The notes under the pieces are model-generated. The model saw only the letters and a list, made by a program, of their open reading frames with translations, was not told where the DNA came from and made no database searches. Source: Sulfurimonas sp. (GTDB taxonomy: Bacteria > Campylobacterota > Campylobacteria > Campylobacterales > Sulfurimonadaceae). From it: a stretch of 64,000 bases of DNA. The DNA is taken from NCBI GenBank assembly GCA_030949945.1, contig JAUZRZ010000080.1:1-64000 (forward strand), given 5' to 3'. The position numbers and the translations under genes are program-made. Positions 19,496-28,928 of the stretch are shown in pieces. Every line of letters begins with the position of its first letter. The first letter of the stretch is position 1.

Positions 19496-20077
19496 TTAGT
19501 TTGCTAAAGCTTCGTCCATAGAATCAAATGCTTTTGATGCTTGGAATTTTTGCCATAAAGCATTATCGTTTTTAAGAGATGTTTTTGCAGTAGCTTTTAC
19601 TGTAGAGTTGATATAATCTTCTGGTACAGTCACTAAAAGATAGAGTGCTCCAGAGGGTGCTTGCCAAGAGTCAACAGCCTTAGAACCTGCTAAATCAACC
19701 TTTGCTAATTGATCATCAACAGCAGTTGTGAGTTGATCTACAGTTTCACTATCACCTGCACCAGTCGTTTCAGTAAAACCTTTCATTCTAGTTTTTACTT
19801 GAACTTTTATCTGAGTTGCTAAGTCTGCACGACCATTCATAACTGCAACACGTCTCATATGAGACATACCTGCCTTTGATTTTTGAGCAATTCCAACACC
19901 TGCATAAGCACCCTCAACCATAGGAACACATGTCCATTTTGGGGCAGGCACATTCTCTTGTTTACAACCAAAAGTTGTTACTGCTTGCTCTTCTGGCTTT
20001 GGAGTCTCTCCACCACATCCTACTAAAGTTGCAGCGATAAGAGCTGCTGCTGAGATTGATACAATTGTATTTTTCAT
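19496..20077 (-). CDS. LPP20-family lipoprotein
   Basis: This 193-residue lipoprotein has a lipobox (LVGCGG, Cys near residue 21), and the mature part shows the LPP20 pattern. That pattern is a WTCVPMVEGAYAGVGIAQKS strand, a helix with MRRVAVMNGRADLATQI, a Ser/Thr linker and a closing AVDSWQAPSGALYLLVTVPED. Family members include the H. pylori LPP20 antigen and FlgP of the Campylobacter flagellar disk. Here the neighbours are envelope genes, not flagellar ones. It is the first gene of the operon, and its promoter must lie in the 197-base gap shared with der. Confidence 0.88.
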   Translation of the reverse strand: MKNTIVSISAAALIAATLVGCGGETPKPEEQAVTTFGCKQENVPAPKWTCVPMVEGAYAGVGIAQKSKAGMSHMRRVAVMNGRADLATQIKVQVKTRMKGFTETTGAGDSETVDQLTTAVDDQLAKVDLAGSKAVDSWQAPSGALYLLVTVPEDYINSTVKATAKTSLKNDNALWQKFQASKAFDSMDEALAN

Positions 20078-20274
20078 TTTTATCCTTTTGTTTATTACAC
20101 GGATTATAACTAGATAATTCTTAATTTAATTATAATTTCACTGCATATAATATTTCCGATTTATATATCTGCTTCATTGAAATTTGTTCTCCTTTCATTA
20201 TACTTTTCTCTTACTATTATTTAGCTATAATTCCAAAATATAATAACTCTTCATAAGTTTTACAAGGTACATTC

Positions 20275-21759
20275 ATGAAAAAAATCGCCATTGTTGGTCG
20301 TCCAAATGTTGGAAAAAGCTCTCTCTTTAATCGTTTAGTCAAAAATCGTGATGCGATTACTTCAGAACAAGCGGGTACTACTCGTGATGTTAAACGCCGC
20401 CATGTAATTGTAAACAATAAAGAAGCACTTCTTCTTGATACTGGTGGACTCGATAAAGGTTGTGAACTTTTTGATAAGATAAAAGAGATGTCACTCAAAG
20501 CTGCTTATGCTGCTGATATTATTCTTTATATGGTTGATGGGAAAAGTATTCCTGAGGATGAAGATAAAAAGTTTTTTTATGAGCTTCAAGCCATGGGAAA
20601 AGATATGGCTTTAGTTGTCAACAAAATTGATAATGATAAAATGAAAGAGAGACTTTGGGATTTTTACGAGTTTGGAACGGGTGATATTTTTGGTATTTCT
20701 GTTGCTCATAACCGTAATACTGTAGAACTACTCGACTGGATAGCAGACAAAATTCCCCAAGAAGACACTATAAAAGAAGAAACCGAGGAGATTGAAGTTT
20801 TTAAAGAAGAGTTGCCAGAAATAGATGAAGAAGAATTTTTTGCCAATACTCACGATGAAGATGATGATGGTTTTACATACTGGGATGAAGATGAGATGGA
20901 TGGAGTAGTTGAAGACAACTCTATTTTTGGAAATAATGACCGTATAAAAGATTTTAATGAAGAGGATGTTGATCATATTAAAATTGCTATTATCGGTCGT
21001 ACTAATGTTGGAAAATCTTCCCTTTTAAATGCCCTTTTAGGTGAAGAACGCTGCGTTGTAAGTAGTGTCGCTGGAACGACAATAGACCCAATTGATGAGA
21101 CAGTACAGTACAAAGATAAGCAGATTACCTTTGTAGATACAGCGGGACTACGTCGCCGTGGAAAGATATTAGGTATAGAGAAGTATGCACTTATGCGTAC
21201 AACTGAGATGCTTGAAAACTCAAATATGGCACTTGTTGTTCTAGATGCAAGTCAGCCATTTTTAGATCTTGATGAGAAGATAGCTGGGCTTGTTGATAGT
21301 AATCGCCTTGCATGTATTATTGTTTTAAATAAGTGGGATATTTCTAAACGCGAGGATCATGATAAAATCATTCAAGAGGTTCGTGATAGATTTAAGTTTC
21401 TAGCCTATGCTCCTATTTTAACTCTCTCTGCACTTACACACCAGCGTGTTGATAAACTTCACGATATGATTTTAGAGATAAATGAAAACTACTCTCAAAG
21501 AATTCCAACAAGTAAGATAAATGAAGTCATAGAAAAAGCACTTCGCCGCCATACACTCCCAAGTGTAAGCGGTCAGGTTATCCGTATCTACTATGCAACA
21601 CAGTATGAAACGCGACCACCAAAGATAGCTATAGTTATGAACAAACCAAGTGGTCTTCACTTTACATATAGACGCTATCTAACAAACAAAATGCGTGAAG
21701 CCTTTAACTTTACAGGAACTCCACTACTCTTTAAAGCTAAGAAACGTGGTGAAAAATAG
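20275..21759 (+). CDS. der: Ribosome-assembly GTPase Der (EngA)
   Basis: This 494-residue protein has two tandem GTPase domains. G1 of the first is GRPNVGKSSLFN (residue 8), with DTGG and NKID following. G1 of the second is GRTNVGKSSLLN (about 242), with DTAG and NKWD following. A KH-like C-terminal domain follows from about 400. An acidic linker of about 60 residues joins the two G domains (DEEEFFANTHDEDDDGFTYW), a feature of the family. Der acts in 50S subunit maturation. The gene is intact. Its stop is followed at once by a partial copy of the palindromic repeat. Confidence 0.97.
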   Translation: MKKIAIVGRPNVGKSSLFNRLVKNRDAITSEQAGTTRDVKRRHVIVNNKEALLLDTGGLDKGCELFDKIKEMSLKAAYAADIILYMVDGKSIPEDEDKKFFYELQAMGKDMALVVNKIDNDKMKERLWDFYEFGTGDIFGISVAHNRNTVELLDWIADKIPQEDTIKEETEEIEVFKEELPEIDEEEFFANTHDEDDDGFTYWDEDEMDGVVEDNSIFGNNDRIKDFNEEDVDHIKIAIIGRTNVGKSSLLNALLGEERCVVSSVAGTTIDPIDETVQYKDKQITFVDTAGLRRRGKILGIEKYALMRTTEMLENSNMALVVLDASQPFLDLDEKIAGLVDSNRLACIIVLNKWDISKREDHDKIIQEVRDRFKFLAYAPILTLSALTHQRVDKLHDMILEINENYSQRIPTSKINEVIEKALRRHTLPSVSGQVIRIYYATQYETRPPKIAIVMNKPSGLHFTYRRYLTNKMREAFNFTGTPLLFKAKKRGEK

Positions 21760-21760
21760 T

Positions 21761-21828
21761 CTTTAGGGGGTTGTAGGGACTTTCTGTCCCTGCCATAATA
21801 ATGGGCTCTGCTCATTATTATGTGTAAT
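21761..21828 (+). repeat. Partial copy of the palindromic interspersed repeat (copy D)
   Basis: It begins CTTTAGGGGGTTGTAGGGAC 2 bases after the der stop, identical to the core of copy A. It then has its own short hairpin (GGGAC and GTCCC) and a diverged right arm (ATAATAATG against CATTATTAT, ending GTGTAAT). The left arm is missing. It lies between convergent der and hemJ, where it could also serve as a terminator. Confidence 0.75.
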
Positions 21829-21829
21829 A

Positions 21830-22255
21830 TCAATGGAAGGGTTTAAATACGACCATTGCCACAATAACCATCATTAAGATGGTTGGCACTTCATTATACA
21901 TTCTAAAAAACTTTCCACTTTTTTCACACTCATCTTTTTCTAACTTTTTCCTGTAAAAATTCATTGAGATAAAGTAAGCGATTAAGAGTGCTACAAAAAG
22001 AAGTTTTGCATGTAACCAACTGTTGCCCTCAAATCCTATTTCATATATAAGGTACGAACCACTAATCAGTGTTGTCCACATAGAGGGAACACCTATATAC
22101 TTAAAGAGTTTATACTCTTGAATTTTTACAACTTTTACAAAACCTTCATTCTCTTTATGTTCCGTATGGTAGATAAAGAGTCGAGGTAGATAAAAGAGTA
22201 CTGCAAACCAAGAGATAAAAGAGATTACATGAAACCAAAGTGCAAATTCATACAT
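21830..22255 (-). CDS. hemJ: HemJ-type protoporphyrinogen IX oxidase
   Basis: This 141-residue protein has four membrane segments. FALWFHVISFISWFAVLFYLPRLFIYH at the N-terminus carries the conserved His and Arg, LHAKLLFV is in the middle and FRMYNEVPTILMMVIV near the C-terminus. These are the UPF0093/HemJ signatures. HemJ oxidises protoporphyrinogen IX to protoporphyrin IX in bacteria lacking HemG and HemY. hemB is elsewhere in the window. It is followed upstream by the two small outer-membrane protein genes, 14 bases away. Confidence 0.88.
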   Translation of the reverse strand: MYEFALWFHVISFISWFAVLFYLPRLFIYHTEHKENEGFVKVVKIQEYKLFKYIGVPSMWTTLISGSYLIYEIGFEGNSWLHAKLLFVALLIAYFISMNFYRKKLEKDECEKSGKFFRMYNEVPTILMMVIVAMVVFKPFH

Positions 22256-22268
22256 AATAAGTTTTTCC

Positions 22269-22868
22269 TTAAAAGTTTTTCTCTATATAAATAGAGTTAT
22301 AGTTTGAGCCACCTTTTGTGACACCATTTACAAGACCGTAAATTCCTGAACGGTGCTTAAGTGCTAGACCTAGATATGTCTCCTCTAAAGGTTTATATCT
22401 TATAAGTTTTCCAAAATCAAAATCTAATGTAATATCTAAATAGTTTAAGAATTTTGATGTTTTGCCATCTTCTATTGTCTCTGCTTCTAACTTCTCAACT
22501 CGCAGAGCATCACTAGCATAAGAAAAACCCTCTCCTAAACCAAAACGTATACGGTTATTTGCAAAGTCTAGCTTATAAAGTAGTTTTACATACATAACAA
22601 ACTCGTTTACATCTGAGTAATCATCCTCATTAAAGTGTGAAAGACCCGCTTTTAGATAAATATCTATAGGCATATCAAAAGCATCCCTACGAAGTAGATA
22701 ACCCATATCAAATGCAGTGACACTTAAGTTTTCAGGATGAGAACCAATGTCTCCAATAAGTATATCACCGAGAGCTTTATTAGTCGCATTACCATAAAGA
22801 ATTCGTGCAGAGAAGTCATTTTGAGCATAAAGAGTGAGTGTCAGCATTAAAAGTAATATATATTTCAT
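22269..22868 (-). CDS. Small outer-membrane beta-barrel protein, paralogue 1
   Basis: The product has 199 residues, a signal peptide (1-15, ending LYAQ) and alternating beta strands. It ends in Phe (SIYIEKNF), a typical outer-membrane barrel terminus. Residues about 168-185 read LGLALKHRSGIYGLVNGV. The next gene upstream is a clear paralogue with the same ending. An HRSG motif near the end faintly recalls acyloxyacyl hydrolase/PagL-type barrels, but I cannot confirm this. It is part of a minus-strand run with hemJ. Confidence 0.75.
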   Translation of the reverse strand: MKYILLLMLTLTLYAQNDFSARILYGNATNKALGDILIGDIGSHPENLSVTAFDMGYLLRRDAFDMPIDIYLKAGLSHFNEDDYSDVNEFVMYVKLLYKLDFANNRIRFGLGEGFSYASDALRVEKLEAETIEDGKTSKFLNYLDITLDFDFGKLIRYKPLEETYLGLALKHRSGIYGLVNGVTKGGSNYNSIYIEKNF

Positions 22869-22876
22869 TCAATTCC

Positions 22877-23497
22877 TTAAAAGTTTTTTTCTATGTATAT
22901 ACAGTTATAATTTGAGCCACCATCAGACACCCCACCATAAGTTCCTTTAGCACCTGAACGGTGTTTAATAAGATAACCTAGATGATAATTTTGCATATTT
23001 TTTACACGAATGAGTCTGCCAATATCAAAGTCAAATGTTATTTCCATATAGTTTAAAAGATTGGATTGATTATCATTTTCTTGTATTGCCTCTTGTTTTT
23101 CACTCCAAGGAATACGCCCTGCATAAGAGATACCCTCTGCTAGCCCAAAACGAAACTGATTTCCAAGGGTGTTGAGTTTATAAATGAGTTTGATATAAAG
23201 TGTGAGTTCTAAAAAATCTGCTTGATGTCCATTCTCATCAAAATAACTTAGTCCTGTTTTTGCATAAATATCAAAAGGGAGACTCCAAAGGTTTTCTACA
23301 AGTTTATATCCTATATCTGTTCCATAAACATTAGTACTATATTTACTAGTATTAAAGCCTGAAAAAGTATAAAGTTGATCAAAATCACTTGCTGATGAAG
23401 CTCCGCCAAAGAGACGGACACTGTAGTCATTCTCTTTAACTTCTTGTGCATACAGCAGACTTGCGAGTAATAAAAAAAATGTTAGAATAAATTTCAA
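22877..23497 (-). CDS. Small outer-membrane beta-barrel protein, paralogue 2
   Basis: The product has 206 residues, with a signal peptide ending LLYAQ and strands that match paralogue 1 segment by segment. Examples are IGYKLVENLWSLPFDIYAKTG, LYIKLIYKLNTLGNQFRFGL and the identical IYIEKNF end. The LIKHRSGAKGTYGGVSDGGSN segment aligns with the HRSG region of the other copy. This is a tandem duplication whose copies have diverged, so both are probably functional. The function is unknown. An 8-base gap separates the two. Confidence 0.75.
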   Translation of the reverse strand: MKFILTFFLLLASLLYAQEVKENDYSVRLFGGASSASDFDQLYTFSGFNTSKYSTNVYGTDIGYKLVENLWSLPFDIYAKTGLSYFDENGHQADFLELTLYIKLIYKLNTLGNQFRFGLAEGISYAGRIPWSEKQEAIQENDNQSNLLNYMEITFDFDIGRLIRVKNMQNYHLGYLIKHRSGAKGTYGGVSDGGSNYNCIYIEKNF

Positions 23498-23552
23498 ATA
23501 AATTTCCTAAAGAAGAGAGGTATATGCCAAGAAGTTGGCATATACACATAGA

Positions 23553-23885
23553 CTAAGTGTCAAGAGTTTCTAAGTCTTTGACTGAAGTGTTTTTATGGTC
23601 TACTACTTTATCGTGAAGACGACGAAGTGCTTTAGTACCTTTGTCTATAGCTAAATCTATAGCAGCATCAAGTACATCATCATGTTGTGTAATAATTACT
23701 GGTTGTGCATGTGCAATTTTAATATCAAACTCTACCATGACACCTTTTTTCTCGGCTGCTACAACACAATTGATACTTGTAATATCTAATGAATATTTTC
23801 TAAATGCTTCAACAGCACCTTCAATATGAGCTTTAGTAGCATCTGTTAATGTAATATCTTTTGAACGAATCTGTAAGTTCATCAT
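23553..23885 (-). CDS. hpf: Ribosome hibernation-promoting factor, short form
   Basis: This 110-residue protein starts MMNLQIRSKDITLTDATKAHIEG, the N-terminal beta-alpha fold of HPF/YfiA. It continues FDIKIAHAQPVIITQHDDVLDAAIDLAIDKGTKALRRLHDK, the conserved basic helix. It binds the 30S subunit in slow-growing cells. There is no long C-terminal dimerisation domain, so this is the short form. The gene is divergent from trpS across a 101-base gap. Confidence 0.88.
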   Translation of the reverse strand: MMNLQIRSKDITLTDATKAHIEGAVEAFRKYSLDITSINCVVAAEKKGVMVEFDIKIAHAQPVIITQHDDVLDAAIDLAIDKGTKALRRLHDKVVDHKNTSVKDLETLDT

Positions 23886-23986
23886 AAATCCTTTAAAAGA
23901 AGTTTTTACTTCTTGTACTATGTATATAGTAACTAAATAAAGCTGAAATTGGTATAATTACAAAAAAAATATAGGAATTTTATTTT

Positions 23987-24952
23987 ATGAGAGTATTAAC
24001 AGGAATTCAATCATCAGGCGACTTACATATAGGAAATTACTTTGGTTCTATAAAACAGATGGTAGAGGCACAACAAAAAGAGGATACCTTTACCTTTATT
24101 GCCAACTATCATGCGATGACAAGTGTGACTGATGGGGCAAGATTAGCAGAACTTACCATGCAATCAGCTACAGATTTTTTAGCCCTTGGTATCGACCCCA
24201 AGATAAATACTTTTTGGGTTCAATCAGATGTCAAAGAAGTACTTGAACTTTACTGGTTTTTATCTTCTTACACTCCTATGGGTCTGCTTGAACGTGCTCA
24301 CAGTTACAAAGATAAAACAGCCAAAGGGATCAAAGCAAACCATTCTCTTTTTTCTTATCCTGTTTTAATGGCTGCTGATATACTTCTATACTCTCCTGAT
24401 ATTATTCCTGTTGGAAAAGACCAAATCCAACATGTTGAGATAGCTCGAGATATAGCACTCAAGTTTAACAACCAGTATGGAGATATTTTTACAGTTCCAA
24501 CTTTTAGGATAGAAGAAGATGTGCAAACTGTTCTAGGGATAGATGGACAAAAAATGTCAAAATCTTATAAAAATACAGTAAATATATTTGGTGAAGAGAA
24601 AAAACAACTCAAAACCATTAAAAAAATAGTAACAGAGCAAGTAGCACTCGAAGACCCAAAAGAGTTTGAAGGGTGTAATGTCTATAATATGGCAAAACTC
24701 TTTTTAGAGGGCGAGGAACTTCAAGATTTACAAAACAGATACAGAGCTGGTGGAGAGGGTCATGGGCATTTTAAAGTCTATTTAGCTGAAGTAATGTGGG
24801 AGTACTTTAGAGAGTTTAGACAAAGACGTGAGTACTATGCAAATAACCAGCAAGAAGTAAGAGAAATTTTAGCTATGGGTGCAGATAAAGCACGAGATAT
24901 AGCAAAACCTATGATGGAAAAGATTAGAGAAGTTACAGGAATTAGTTACTAA
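23987..24952 (+). CDS. trpS: Tryptophan-tRNA ligase
   Basis: This 321-residue class I aminoacyl-tRNA synthetase has the HIGH-type motif LHIGNYFGS at residues 14-22 and the KMSKS loop (DGQKMSKSYKN) near 188. The TGIQSSGDLH start, VGKDQIQHVEIARD and VPTF are standard TrpS landmarks. It charges tRNA-Trp. The gene is intact, with a GGAATTTT ribosome-binding region ahead of ATG. Confidence 0.97.
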   Translation: MRVLTGIQSSGDLHIGNYFGSIKQMVEAQQKEDTFTFIANYHAMTSVTDGARLAELTMQSATDFLALGIDPKINTFWVQSDVKEVLELYWFLSSYTPMGLLERAHSYKDKTAKGIKANHSLFSYPVLMAADILLYSPDIIPVGKDQIQHVEIARDIALKFNNQYGDIFTVPTFRIEEDVQTVLGIDGQKMSKSYKNTVNIFGEEKKQLKTIKKIVTEQVALEDPKEFEGCNVYNMAKLFLEGEELQDLQNRYRAGGEGHGHFKVYLAEVMWEYFREFRQRREYYANNQQEVREILAMGADKARDIAKPMMEKIREVTGISY

Positions 24953-25125
24953 GTTCAGTCTGTTTCTAGTCATTTAGTTGATAAGTCATAAAAGGATATA
25001 TAGTCTTGAGGAGAGAAAATCTATACTATGTATAATTATCAACACACGAAATTATAACAGTAAAACATAAAATAAATATAAAATAATATTTAATTATGTT
25101 TTTATAAGTGTATAGAGAGATTCCT

Positions 25126-26050
25126 CTACTTCTTTCTCTGTCTATCTAGCCAAACCATAAGTCCTTTTTGAGCATGTAAGCGATTTTCTGCTTCATCAAA
25201 AATAATATCAGAATGCATATCCATAAGTTCTGAAGAGACTTCTTGTCCACGATATGCTGGAAGACAGTGAAGAAACTTTGCAGTTTTTCTCGCTACACAC
25301 ATCTGTAAGCTATCTACCATAAAACCTTTAAAAGCTTTGAGTCGTTCCTCTTTTTCATCCTCTTGACCCATGGAAGCCCAAGTATCTGTTGTCACAATAG
25401 TTGCGTTTTTTATAGCTTCTTTAGGGTCATTCATAACAGATATTTTCGCCCCACTCTCTTTTGCCATTTTCAGTGCATCTTCTAAAATATCTCTATCCAC
25501 CTCATAACCCTTAGGTGTAGCGATGCGAAGAGTAAAGCCCATCTTAGCCGCAAGATACATCCAAGAGTGTGTCATGTTGTTTCCATCACCTACATAAGCA
25601 ACTACTGCTTTTTCTCTATTCCGTACTCAACCATAGTTAAGTAGTCTGCTAAAAGTTGTACAGGATGATAAGAGTCAGTAAGTCCATTGATAACTGGTAC
25701 CTTAGAGTTTGCAGCAAACTCTTCTATCATGCTATGCTCGTAAGTCCGAATCATAACCATGTTGCACATACTGCTTATAACTTTTGCAGTGTCGGCGATA
25801 GGCTCACCACGACCGAGATGAATATCACGATTACTCAAAAAAGAGCATGACCACCGAGCTGAAACATACCTGTCTCAAAACTCACACGAGTTCGTGTTGA
25901 ACTCTTCTCAAAAATCATTGCAAGTGTTTGATTTTCTAAATATTTTATGTATTTACCCGCTTTTAAATCTTTTTTGATTTCAATAGCAATGTCAATGATT
26001 TCAAGAATTTCTTCTTTGGTAAAGTCTTTTAGTGTTAAAAAATGTCTCAA
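25126..26050 (-). CDS. argF: Ornithine carbamoyltransferase, two frameshifts
   Basis: Three frames join to about 307 residues. The N-terminal piece has [23 protein letters not shown], the carbamoyl-phosphate site. The second has [16 protein letters not shown] and [15 protein letters not shown]. The third has the ornithine-site [14 protein letters not shown] near the end. A T missing from a run near 25840 causes the first shift, and another lies near 25600. The enzyme makes citrulline for arginine synthesis. All catalytic motifs are present, so the gene is probably intact in the organism. Confidence 0.93.
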
Positions 26051-26104
26051 TTTTTCTTCCTAATATTTTTATGTAATATATATTCTATAATATTTTTCTT
26101 TAAT

Positions 26105-27081
26105 CTAACTGTTTTGAAGCATTTTAGCTACTTCTTTTGCATGATATGAGATAATAATGTTCGCCCCTGCTCGTTTAAATGCTATCATAGTCTCCATCAC
26201 AACTCTATCATAATCTATCAAATTGTTAAGTCCTGCCATCTTAAGCATCGCATACTCTCCGCTTACATTATACACAGCCATAGGAAGTGTTGTAGCATCT
26301 TTTATCTCACGAACAAGGTCAAGATAAGCAAGTGCTGGTTTAACCATAAGTATGTCTGCTCCTTGCATCTCATCACTCACAGACTCAGCGATAGCCTCAC
26401 GACGATTTGCGGGATCCATTTGATAACTTGCACGGTCACCAAAACTCGGACTTGATTCTGCAACATCACGAAATGGACCATAATAACCAGAAGAGAACTT
26501 TGTTGAGTATGCCATAATAGGTAAGTTCTCATATCCAGCCCTCATCTAAGTGTTAAACGCAGTCTCTCAATAATCCCATCCATCATTCCACTAGGGGCTA
26601 TCATATCTGCACCAGCTTTAGCATGGATAAGAGCTTGCTCACCTGAAATCTCCAAAGTAGCATCATTATTTACGGTCTCTTTAGCTTCATCTATAATTCC
26701 ACAATGCCCATGGTCTGTGTACTCACAAAAGCACAAGTCAGTCACAACAAACATATCAGGATGTGCTTCTTTAATAGCTCTTATAGATGAGGCGATAATA
26801 CCATGTTCACAAAGAGCATCACTTCCAATAGAATCTTTTGTATCAGGAATCCCAAAAAGGAGAATAGAGTAAATTCCAAGTGATTTAAGTTCTTCACACT
26901 CTTTTAAAACTTCATCTATACTCATCTGAAAAACGCCAGGCATGGATGCTACTTCTGTTTTTATTCCCTCACCACTTCTAATAAAAAGTGGATATATAAA
27001 ATCCTCTACATTTACCTGTGTCTCTCTTACTAATGAACGAAGATGTTTGTTTAAACGAGTACGGCGAAATCTTTGAAACAT
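26105..27081 (-). CDS. hemB: Delta-aminolevulinic acid dehydratase (porphobilinogen synthase), one frameshift
   Basis: Two frames join at about 26543 to give some 325 residues. The first holds the zinc-type Cys cluster ([13 protein letters not shown] near residue 120) and [12 protein letters not shown]. The second holds [17 protein letters not shown] and the Schiff-base Lys in [10 protein letters not shown]. It condenses two ALA molecules to porphobilinogen. The three Cys indicate the zinc-dependent form. It lies 54 bases after argF on the same strand. Confidence 0.95.
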
Positions 27082-27158
27082 ACTTAAACCTTTTTTTTGC
27101 TATATTTTTGCTATAATTAATTTTAAGAAAATATTTTACCCATTTAAAGATTAAATTA

Positions 27159-27722
27159 ATGAATATAGAAATATCCCAAGTAGCAAATCTACCTTCTCGT
27201 TTCGGTGATTTTCATGTCAAAGCCTTCAAAGAGGGTGAAAAAGAACACTTAGTTATCTATGCAAAAAATTTAGATGAAAACCCTATAGTAAGAGTACACT
27301 CAGAGTGTTTAACTGGGGATGCCCTAGGCAGTCTCAAGTGTGATTGTCGTGATCAACTCGAATATGCCCTTGAGCTTATAAATACAGAGGGTGGTATGGT
27401 TATCTATCTTCGACAAGAGGGTCGAAACATCGGTCTTTTAAATAAGATAAATGCTTATGCCTTGCAAGATAAAGGTCTCAACACACTAGAAGCAAACCAT
27501 CAGTTAGGATTTGCCTCAGATGAGAGGACTTATGAGATTGTTACATTTATTTTAGATTATTTTAATATCAAACAGATAAAACTACTTACAAACAACCCAA
27601 CTAAAGTAAGTGCTATTACTGGAGTTAAAATCTTAGAACGGATGCCAATCATCATGAAATCAAATAAATTTAACGAAGAGTACTTAGATACTAAACGCGA
27701 TGAGATGGGACATTTACTCTAG
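27159..27722 (+). CDS. ribA: GTP cyclohydrolase II
   Basis: This 187-residue protein has the zinc site SECLTGDALGSLKCDC (residues 47-62), the RQEGRNIGLLNKINAYALQD active-site stretch and LLTNNPTKVSAI near the C-terminus. It opens GTP to start riboflavin synthesis. There is no N-terminal DHBP synthase domain, so it is a single-function RibA. It is divergent from hemB across 77 bases, with a TATAAT-like box (GCTATAATTA) about 45 bases ahead of ATG. Confidence 0.94.
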   Translation: MNIEISQVANLPSRFGDFHVKAFKEGEKEHLVIYAKNLDENPIVRVHSECLTGDALGSLKCDCRDQLEYALELINTEGGMVIYLRQEGRNIGLLNKINAYALQDKGLNTLEANHQLGFASDERTYEIVTFILDYFNIKQIKLLTNNPTKVSAITGVKILERMPIIMKSNKFNEEYLDTKRDEMGHLL

Positions 27723-27740
27723 TCCATCTCGCCTTAGTCT

Positions 27741-28805
27741 CTAGTGCTCTGCATCTTTGACTATAGTAAAAAGTTCTCTAAATGCTTCCGTACTAGACTT
27801 TTCAACATCTTCAATTCTTAAAAGAGCTTGAGCATACTTAGAATCAAGTTGTAATTTTATCGCTTCGGCTAAACCTTGGTGAACATTTGCATGATGCTTG
27901 GAAACAGAATGAAGTTTAGAGTTTCCTTTTAAGAATGTAGTTGAAGCAGTTGAGAACCATTCACCAAATCTACAGCTGTTTTCACTTCCTATCTCTACTG
28001 ATGTCTGAGTTAGCATTGCTCTGTATCCTTTTAGTTTTAGCGCAATATGATCTATCTTCCCAGCATTAACTCCTAACTCATTTGTAACATATTGAGTTTT
28101 ATCTTTTATATCTGATGAGTTTTGCATTACATCCTCTACATTTACATTAAATGTATCTAAAATACCCATTACATTTGATGTCTCTTCATTAAAAGTATTG
28201 CTAATTTCGATGAGAGAGTTAGAGTTTTGCTTGAGTGAGTTAATATTTATCTCCACCTCGGCAGTTGCTTTTTGTGTTCTCTCTGCAAGTTTACGAACCT
28301 CATCAGCAACAACAGCAAATCCACGCCCATGTTCTCCTGCACGTGCAGCTTCTATTGCTGCGTTGAGAGCAAGTAAGTTAGTTTGATCAGAAATATCTTT
28401 AATCATCCCAATAATATCGCCAATAGCGCTTACACTATCATTAAGGGCATTTGAATCATCGCCGAGTGTAGTTGTGTACTCTTGAATTTTATCTATGCTA
28501 TTTACTATTCCTGAAGTTTCACTCTCAACATCACTCATTTTTTGAGAATTAAACTCATTAAGTTCATTTATCTCTGAGAGGAGAGAGAGCGGACTCTCTA
28601 TTGTTTCTCTCAAAAATCTATTTCCATTTTCATAACTATTTAAAAGAAGGTTTACAAGTTCTTCTCGCTTATTGTCTTCTGTCTCAACAGGTGTTTCTAA
28701 CTCTTGAATCCTTTGTCTAAGTTCTTCGTTTTGAGACTCAAGTTCTCTGACTTCTTGGCTAAACTTTTTATTTTGTTCCTCTAACTCTTTCTTGCATCCA
28801 AACAT
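27741..28805 (-). CDS. Soluble chemoreceptor with C-terminal CZB zinc-binding domain (TlpD-like)
   Basis: The product has 354 residues and no membrane segment. It begins with an N-terminal coiled coil (residues 5-45), then the methyl-accepting hairpin with [39 protein letters not shown] (about 145-180). The C-terminal CZB domain follows, with [21 protein letters not shown] and [12 protein letters not shown] as the His/Cys zinc ligands (about 250-320). Cytoplasmic CZB receptors such as H. pylori TlpD sense oxidants or zinc. The gene for a stand-alone CZB protein lies 3 kb away. Confidence 0.9.
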   Translation of the reverse strand: MFGCKKELEEQNKKFSQEVRELESQNEELRQRIQELETPVETEDNKREELVNLLLNSYENGNRFLRETIESPLSLLSEINELNEFNSQKMSDVESETSGIVNSIDKIQEYTTTLGDDSNALNDSVSAIGDIIGMIKDISDQTNLLALNAAIEAARAGEHGRGFAVVADEVRKLAERTQKATAEVEININSLKQNSNSLIEISNTFNEETSNVMGILDTFNVNVEDVMQNSSDIKDKTQYVTNELGVNAGKIDHIALKLKGYRAMLTQTSVEIGSENSCRFGEWFSTASTTFLKGNSKLHSVSKHHANVHQGLAEAIKLQLDSKYAQALLRIEDVEKSSTEAFRELFTIVKDAEH

Positions 28806-28873
28806 TACTAAACCTTTTTTTTGATTTATAATTATATCACACTTTTATTGCAATTTATATTTCAATTTAATAC

Positions 28874-28892
28874 CTATAAATTAAATTTATAG
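28874..28892. promoter_or_regulatory. Perfect AT-rich inverted repeat in a divergent promoter gap
   Basis: CTATAAATTAAATTTATAG is a perfect palindrome with 9-base arms around one central A. It lies between the chemoreceptor gene and the PAS-GGDEF-EAL gene, just before a TAGTAAAATAT segment that could be a -10 box. It may be an operator or only AT-rich promoter DNA. Confidence 0.35.
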
Positions 28893-28928
28893 TAAAATAT
28901 ATAGGATGATTTTTAAAAGGAATATTTT

